Origin: Haematobia irritans
Lineage: Eukaryota > Arthropoda > Insecta > Diptera > Muscidae
DNA length: 64,000 nucleotides
Assembly: GCF_050003625.1 (NCBI RefSeq)
Contig: NC_134397.1
Span: 146,629,526-146,693,525 of the forward strand
Direction: 5' to 3'
Shown: one piece after another, positions 57,369 to 64,000 of the stretch
Numbering within the stretch: the first letter of the stretch is position 1
Layout of the letters: every line of letters begins with the position of its first letter
Translations under genes and position numbers: made by a program
Notes under the pieces: generated by a model
Told to the model about the DNA's origin: nothing
The model's input: the letters and a program-made list of their open reading frames with translations, nothing else
Database searches by the model: none

Positions 57369-58690
57369 ATACCCTCCACCATAGGATGGGGGTATATTAA
57401 CTTTGTCATTCCGTTTGTAACACATCGAAATATTGCTCTAAGACCCCACAAAGTATGTATATTCTGGGTCGTGGTGAAATTCTGAGTCGATCTGAGCATG
57501 TCCGTTCGTCCGTCCGTCCGTCTGTTGAAATCACGCTAACTTCCGAACGAAACAAGCTATCGACTTGAAACTTGGCACAAGTAGTTGTTATTGATGTAGG
57601 TCGGATGGTATTGCAAATGGGCCATATCAGTCCAATTTTACGTATAGCCCCTATATAAACGGACGCCCAAATTTGGCTTGCAGACCCTCTAAGAGAAGCA
57701 AATTTCATTCGATCCGGCTGAAATTTGGTGTTAGTATATGGTCTTTAACAACCATGCAAAAATTGGTCCACATCGGTCAATAATTATATATATAGCCCCC
57801 ATATACACGGATCCCCAGATTTGGCTTGCGGAGCCTCTAAGAGAAGAAAATTGCATCCGGTCCAGCTGTAATTTGGTACACGGTGTTAGTATATGGTGTC
57901 CAACAACGATGCAAAAATTGGTCCACATCGGTCCATAATTATATATAGCCCCCATATAAACAGATCCCCCGATTTGGCTTGCGAGGCCTCTAAGAGAAGC
58001 AAATTTCATCCGATCCAGCTGAAATTTGGTACATGGTGTTAGTATATGGTCTCTAATAACCATGCGAAAATTGGTCCACATCGGTCCATCATTATATATA
58101 GCCCCCATGTAAACCAATCACGAGATTTGACCTCCGGAGCCTCTTGGAAGACCAAAATTCATCTAATTCAGTTGAAATTTGGTACGTGGTGTTAATGTAT
58201 GGCCTCAAACACCCACGCAAAAATTGGTCGAAATCGGTCCACAATTATATATAGCCCCCTAATAAACCGATCCCCAATTTTGACCTCCGGAGCCCCTTAG
58301 AAGGGCAAAATTCACCCGATTCGGTTGAAATGTGGTACGTGATGTTAGTATATGGTATCCAACAACCATGCAGGAATTGGTTCATATCAGTCCATAATTA
58401 TATATAACCCCCATATAAACCGATCCCCAGATTTGACCTCCGGTGCCTTTTGGAGAAGCAAAATTCATCCGATCTGGTTGAAATGTGGTACGTGGTGGTA
58501 GTATATGATATTTAAAAACCATGCCAAAAGTGGTCCATATCACTCCATAATCATATATAGTCCCCAATATAAACCGATCCCGAGATTTGGTTTTGGAGCC
58601 TCTTGGTACGTTTAGAAGAAGTTTCTACGCAATCCATGGTGGAGGGTACATAAGCTTCGGCCTGGCCGAACTTACGGCCGTATATACTTG
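57369..58690 (-). repeat. Family C element (C17), complete ends, no 29-bp array
   Basis: Minus-strand element from cttg at 58687-58690 to the hairpin at 57369, with seven or so monomers. A deletion joins a monomer (TTGGAGCCTCTTGGTACG) directly to the 5' segment GAAGAAGTTTCTACGCAATC near 58605. GGACGGACGGACGAACGG microsatellite at about 57500-57525. Confidence 0.88.
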
Positions 58691-58930
58691 TTTAAACTTA
58701 AGATACGAATCTTTGAAATTTGCGTCACTCAGTTAACGTGGCATGTCTTTGAAATAATGGCATTATTTTCTTAAAGTAAAGAAAAACATTTTTGATTTAA
58801 AGAAAATCATCTTTAAATTAATTGAGATATTGGATTAAAGTTAAAAAAGCTTCACAAATCGGCTAATACTTACTTTGGGAATTTTTCATAATTGGTTTAA
58901 AGATTTTTGATGTTAGGAAAACTCTTAGAG
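58691..58930. repeat. AT-rich repeat related to 59858-60205
   Basis: GCATGTCTTTGAAATAATGG, TTAAAGTAAAGAAAAACATT and TTCACAAATCGGCTAAT match, in the same order, phrases at 60030-60200. Probably a MITE of its own, with the CACTGA-type start at 59858. Confidence 0.6.
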
Positions 58931-59570
58931 AAAAAAATTTCATACGACCAGGTTGAAATTCGATACGTGGTGTTACTATATGGGCTCTAACATTCATGCA
59001 AAAATTGGTTCACATCGGTCCATAATTATATATAGCCCCCATATAAACCGATCCCTAGATTTGGCTTTCGGAGTCTCTTGGAGGAGCAAGTTTCATCCGA
59101 TTCGGTTGAAATTTTGTACGTTGAGTTAGTATATGGCAGCACGATATATCAGGCTCACTTAGACTATTCAGTCCATTGTGATTCTATGATAAGCTCAATG
59201 ACAAGGGACCTCCTTTTTATTGCCGAGTCCGAACGGCGTTCCATATTGCAGTGAAACCACTTAGAGAAGCTTTGAAATACTTAGAAATGTCCCCAGTATT
59301 ACTGAGGTGGGAAAATTCACAGCTGAAAAACCTTTTGATGTTTGGTCGAAACTGAATTCGAACCCACGACCCTGTGTGTGCAATGCGGGCATGCTAACCA
59401 TTGCATCGCGGTGGCTCCAAACAACCATGCAAAATTTGGTCCATATCGGTCCAAATTTTATATAGCTCCATTATAAACTGATCCCCAGATTTGACCTCCG
59501 GAGCCTCTTGGAGGAGCAAATTTCATCCGATTCGGTTAAAATTTTGTATGTATACTGTATACTGTTCCCA
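58931..59570 (-). repeat. Degraded family C monomers (C18) interrupted by SINE copy 2
   Basis: Minus-strand monomers at 58931-59135 and 59419-59570. The break falls within the phrase TATATGG...AACAACCATGC. No tail or 5' end present. Confidence 0.75.
59136..59418 (-). mobile_element. tRNA-derived SINE, copy 2
   Basis: Same family and orientation as 30929-31211. The head is at the right: A-box GCGATGCAATGG, B-box GGGTTCGAATTC. The body includes GTGAAACCACTTAGAGAAGC. The 3' end at the left contains CACTTAGAC and GTCCATTGTGAT, shared exactly with the LINE 3' region. No clear target duplication. Confidence 0.85.
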
Positions 59571-59857
59571 CTAATGTTTAAGCTTGTCTCAATATCACCA
59601 CCTCAACATCACCATATAATCGCACGAAAATGTTCACTATTTAATTTCAGATTTTGGGCGAGATAAACAACACAAATTGCGCTCGTATGTCAAAACGTTC
59701 TGAGTACGAAAACTTCAAAAATATCAAGCTTTACGATATTGATGTCAGTCGGCAGATTGCAACACTAGGTTTGCAAAATCCTGAAATATAAAACACCAAC
59801 ACACTAATTTGTTGTTTTAGGAGAATTCAGAAGTCAAATGAGGTCGGTTTAATTGTA
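59571..59857. other. No gene recognised
   Basis: Short single-copy-looking sequence without a credible frame. Confidence 0.3.
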
Positions 59858-60205
59858 CACTGACAAAAAATATTGACGTGATATTAAAGATTACGCAACC
59901 TAAATTTTAGGATTCGAAATTTATAAAATATTAAGGACAATTTTTTTTTTTTTAAATAATGAAATTTTAATTACAATAAAGTTTGTTATCTTTGCTTCAA
60001 AAATTTTTTGCATTAAATTTAGGACACAAATTTTGTAAATTTGCATCCCTCCGTTAAAGTCGCGTGTCTTTGAACTAAGGCCAATTTTCCTTAAATTAAA
60101 GAAACACATTTTTGACTTAAAGAAATTGTCCTTATATTAACTGAAATATTGAAACTTTAGATTTAAGATAAAAACGCTTCAAATATAGGCTAATTTTTAT
60201 TTCTA
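59858..60205 (+). mobile_element. MITE-like repeat with CACTGA start
   Basis: Begins GTACACTGACAAAAAATATT, near the MITE F end, and shares ordered phrases with 58691-58930. The right terminus is lost at a 29-bp-repeat-like junction (TTTTATTTCTATAGAAAA). Confidence 0.5.
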
Positions 60206-60218
60206 TAGAAAAAATTTT

Positions 60219-60572
60219 TTTAAGACTTTATGTATGATCAATAGAAACCAATTTGTATATATAATGAAGTCTATAGAAAATTTTGTCAAAATTTTATTTC
60301 TATAGAAAATTTTGTCAAAATTTTATTTCTATAGAAATTTTTGTCAAAATTTTATTTCTATAGAAAATTTTGTCAAAATTTTATTTCTATAGAAAATTTT
60401 GTCAAAATTTTATTTCTATAGAAAATTTTGTCAAAATTTTATTTCTATAGTAAATGTTGTCACAATTTTATTTCCATAGAAAATTTTGTCAAAATTTTGT
60501 TTATATAGATTTTTTAAGACTTTATTTATATTTATAACCAATAGAAACCAATTCGTCCATATAATGAAGTCA
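60219..60572 (+). repeat. 29-bp array flanked by a direct duplication
   Basis: About eight well-preserved 29-bp units (60265-60510). The flanking phrase AAGACTTTAT...CAATAGAAACCAATT...ATATAATGAAGTC occurs on both sides (60222-60262 and 60515-60572). Confidence 0.85.
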
Positions 60573-60830
60573 CGTTACAAATTTCAACCGCATCGGATGA
60601 AATTTGCATTTCCATGAAGTTCAAGAAGTCATATCTGAGACATAAACCAATTATTGCGTGCTTGTTTGAAGGCATATAATTTCACGTTGTAAATATCAAC
60701 TTCAAACGGATTAAATGGAGGCTATATCTAAAAGTAATGTGATATGGTCTATATACTTTATGGGATCTGAGAATAATATTTCGATGTGTTCCAAATTGAA
60801 TAACAAAATTATCCTATGGTGGAAGGTATA
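60573..60830 (+). repeat. Degraded family C 3' part (C19)
   Basis: Diverged monomers, ATATACTTTATGGGATCTGA, TTTCGATGTGTTCCAAATTG, ending ATGGTGGAAGGTAT. The microsatellite is lost. Confidence 0.7.
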
Positions 60831-60967
60831 AAACTAATGAGTTTAATTCACAAATATTGACAATTTTCCAAAAAAAAATTGAAAGTGTGTTTATTTGGTA
60901 GTTACAATCTTATGATTTATAAAAAAAAAAAAACTTTACATTTCAGTTTTAAATTGTCGTTGTTTTT

Positions 60968-62318
60968 ATACCTTGCTCCACACTGTGGAACAGGGTATTA
61001 TAAGTTAGTGCATATGTTTGCAACACCCAGAAGGAGACGAGATAGACACATGGTGTCTTTGGCAAAAATGCTCAGGGTGGGCTCTTGAGTCGATATAGCG
61101 ATGTCCGTCTGTCCGTGAACACATTTTTGTAATCAAAGTCTAGGTCGCAGTTTTAGTCCAATCGACTTCAAATTTGGCACAAGTATGTGTTTTGGCTCAG
61201 AATAGATCCCTATTGATTTTGGAAGAAATCGGTTCAGATTTAGATTTAGCTCCCATATATATCTTTCGCCCGATATAGACTTATATGGCCCCAGAAGCCA
61301 GAGTTTTACCCTAAATTGCTTAAAATTTTGCACAAGAAGAACAATTAGTGCTATAGTTATGTGTGCCAAATTTTATTGAAATCGGTTCAGATTTAGATAT
61401 AGCTCCCATATATATCTTTCGCCCGATATGGACTAATACGGTCCCAGAGGCCAGAGTTTTACCCCAATTTGGTTGAAATTTTGCACAGGGAGTAGAATTA
61501 GCATTGTAGCTATGCGTGCCACATTTGGTTGAAATCGGTTCAGATTTAGATATAGCTCCAATATATATAGCTTTCGCCCGATATGGACTAATACGGTCCC
61601 AGAGGCCAGAGTTTTACCCCAATTTGGTTGAAATTTTGCACAGGGAGTAGAATTAGCATTGTAACTATGCGTGCCACATTTCGTTGAAATCGGTTCAGAT
61701 TTAGATATAGCTCCCATATATAGCTTTCGCTCGATTTACACTAATATGACCACAGAGGCCAATTTTTAACTCCGATTTTGTTGAAATTTTGCACAGGGAG
61801 TAGATTTAGCATTGTTGCTATGCGTGCCAACTTTCGTTGAAATCGGTTCAGATTTAGATATAGCTCCCATATATATGTTTTTCTGATTTCGACAAAAATG
61901 GTCAAAATACCAACATTTTCCTTGTACAATCGCCACTGCTTAGTCGAAAAATTGTAAAAATGACTCTAATTTTCCTAAACTTCTAATACATATATATCGA
62001 GCGATAAATCATAAATAAACTTTTTCGAAGTTTCGTTAAAATTGCTTCAGATTTAAACGTTTCCCATATTTTTTTACTAACATTGTGTTCCACCCTAGTG
62101 CATTAGCCGACTTCAATCTTGAGTCTATAGATTCTGTAAAAGTTTATCAAATTCTGTCCAAATCGAGTGATATTTAAATGTATGTATTTCGGACAAACCT
62201 TTATATATATCCCCCAACACATTTGACGGATGTGATATGGTATCGAAAATTTAGATCTACAAAGTGGTGCAGGGTATAATATAGTCGGCCCCGCCCGACT
62301 TTAGACTTTCCTTACTTG
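60968..62318 (-). repeat. Family B element (B2), full length, inverted
   Basis: On the minus strand it starts CAAGTAAGGAAAG at 62318, has the AGTCGGGCGGGGCCGACT palindrome near 62283-62300, and the ATACCCTGCACCAC motif. About four 153-bp monomers lie at 61200-61900. It ends in the hairpin GTGGAGCAAGGTAT at 60968. Compared with B1 it has half the monomers, so monomer number varies between copies. Frames at 61133-61929 are monomer artefacts. Confidence 0.92.
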
Positions 62319-64000
62319 TTTAATTAACAAGTATGTAATTGGTATGTAATTTTTGCATCATATTTACTATTTTAAATTTAATTGCTTACCCTTTTTCCGG
62401 GATGTGCCAAATTCTAAAATTTGGCAGATCCCAGAAATGGCAGAACTTTCTAAAATTCCTATCATGCCTTCGTAAAGTAAACAAGCTGATTTTTCAATAG
62501 ATTTTCCATGTCCGCATATCTCATTCTTACCTATCATTCGTATGCATGAAATATTTTATTTTCCATTATAGATTTAATATTTCTTCACATTCAGCATTAA
62601 TGAATGCTAAATGTGCCCCAAAGGCAAGTAGTTCAGATTACATTTAAGTCTTCTTTAATTTTCAATTAGACTGTGAATATTCAATACTAAATAGAAGTTT
62701 TTAGATATAAATCTTAGCAGCAAAAGATGAATGATAATATTAAACAGAACATCACAAACTCTTGAACCAAAGAACCCTATCTACGTTTGCCACCAATTTT
62801 AACTTAAGTTGGTAAATTTCCCTGACAGCTCGAAAGCATCATCAACAACATCATAATCGTTGCACACTCTGGAAATGATGGTCTGTGGTAATTGTTGCCG
62901 TATCACAATGTGCCGTGTGCATGATATAAAATTCAAATTAATCTCAAACAATAAAATTGTTTTAATTTATTGTTTAAACATTAAAATTAAACTGAAAAAC
63001 AAAGCAAAAACAACATGACAACAAGAATGAAGCATAGAGTACAGTAGAATGAAAGAAAATCATGAATAGTCGCGCATGCAGTTTGCTGTTTGAGGTAATT
63101 TGCAACATAGAAACAAGTGAAACGGGAATATGAGAATTGCTACAGATAGGCCCTGGTATACGCAGATTGGTGGAGGTAGGAAACTGATGATGGTGGAGTA
63201 GAATTATAATGATGTTTTGTAAGATACAATATATAATAAGGTGAATTGAAAAATAAAAATTTTATATATACAGGGTATTTGGCATAAAATGTTACTAAGA
63301 CAAACGACCAATATTTATATTGACTCAAATGACTTTTGTCCGATATGAATATCGGTCAGAGGTGGTTAAAAAACGGTCGAACCGAATCTTCCATACACAC
63401 CACAATGGATCATACGAGCGTTACCTTTTATATGCCGGAATTGGGCAACTTTAGGGTTGCAATCTGTCAAATGATACATCTATTGTATAGCATCACAACT
63501 TAGAGACAATTTAGACACCAAAAAAAAAAAAAACAAACAAACAGTGAACCGACCACGAAGAACATTTTTGGTTAGTTTTAGAAAATTTAATGTAACGCTG
63601 CACTGAAAAAACAGTGAACCCTTTTCCATTGCAAAATGAACTAAACTGTAGTAATATTGACCATGATTTAGCCCTTAAGATTTTTTTCAACTTGTCTAGT
63701 TTATAATTCTCTTAAATTTAAGTTCATCTATAACATTGTAGTTTAGTTCATTTTTACAACACCATAAGATTTATATACCCCTACCAAGTTAAAAAGTCAG
63801 TATTATTTTGGTTTACTTGCTTATTTTGTGGGAAACCCGATAATAAAAATTGGTTAACAGTCTCTTTAAAATGTCGACGACTAAACTATTTTTAAATCAA
63901 TCATTCCACAGTACAGAGAAATTAAATAATTAAAGGAACAACAAACCGTTTTACTATTATGAAAATTGTCATACATTAAAATTAAACTTTCTTTAAACAA
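62319..64000. other. No gene recognised to window end
   Basis: Mostly single-copy-looking AT-rich DNA. A diverged C-like 5' end (GTCGAACCGAATCTTCCATA then CACACCACAATGGATCATAC) lies near 63377-63417. GCACTGAAAAAACAGTGAAC at 63602 looks like the end of another CACTGA-type MITE whose other end is not seen. The frame at 63140-63328 is unrecognised. Confidence 0.4.

Overview
This window is AT-rich, repeat-dominated nuclear DNA from a higher (calyptrate, probably muscid) fly. The best evidence is three relics of a mariner whose transposase and terminal inverted repeats read as the irritans-type Himar1 family first known from the horn fly. They are accompanied by DD37E Tc1/mariner relics, a LOA/Bilbo-like LINE and a tRNA-derived SINE. 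I see no convincing host exon on either strand, no rRNA and no intact tRNA gene. The stretch looks like a long intron or intergenic DNA built from nested transposable elements. Species is not determined.

The main component is a superfamily of non-autonomous elements in three families, here called A, B and C. All start with (A)CAAG, carry a short palindrome near the 5' end, then an ATACCC..CCAC motif. Their interior is built on a tandem monomer of about 153 bp (51 codons), followed by a GACG/GGAC microsatellite. They end in a conserved tail with a terminal hairpin reading ATACCC...GGGTAT and then A residues. The 5' motif is the inverted complement of the 3' hairpin arm. This layout resembles the Helentron-associated HINE/DINE-1 class. 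That is an inference; no Rep/Hel protein is in the window.

Layout: 1-2386, an A element then a full B element; 2387-7539, mostly non-repeat sequence with a TA-flanked MITE, a 414-bp foldback and two tRNA-like relics; 7540-9375, a C element, a mariner fragment and a B tail fused together; 10.7-15.3 kb, a large 29-bp minisatellite with a C element; 16.0-16.7 kb, the inverted second copy of the MITE; 17.6-21.9 kb, a TIR element filled by three C elements, two of them a head-to-head inverted duplication; 22.9-28.1 kb, a C element, then one mariner copy split by a C and an A insertion; 29.3-32.9 kb, two DD37E transposons and a SINE in C-type remnants; 34.1-37.9 kb, a second large 29-bp array; 39.4-43.7 kb, A and C elements in tandem; 43.7-47.8 kb, a 5'-truncated LINE with a 14-bp target duplication; 48.9-53.2 kb, tandem C elements; 53.9-54.7 kb, a hAT-type element with an 8-bp target duplication; 55.7-58.7 kb, a mariner inside a C 5' end and another C; 58.9-62.3 kb, C remnants with a SINE and an inverted B element.

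How the parts relate: the window contains its own controls. Mariner copy 3 supplies the empty sites for the A and C insertions in mariner copy 2, which fixes the element ends. Repeat E at 15 kb supplies the empty site for the LINE. The LINE 3' end resembles the SINE 3' end, which suggests LINE-driven mobilisation. All transposase and reverse transcriptase frames are broken.
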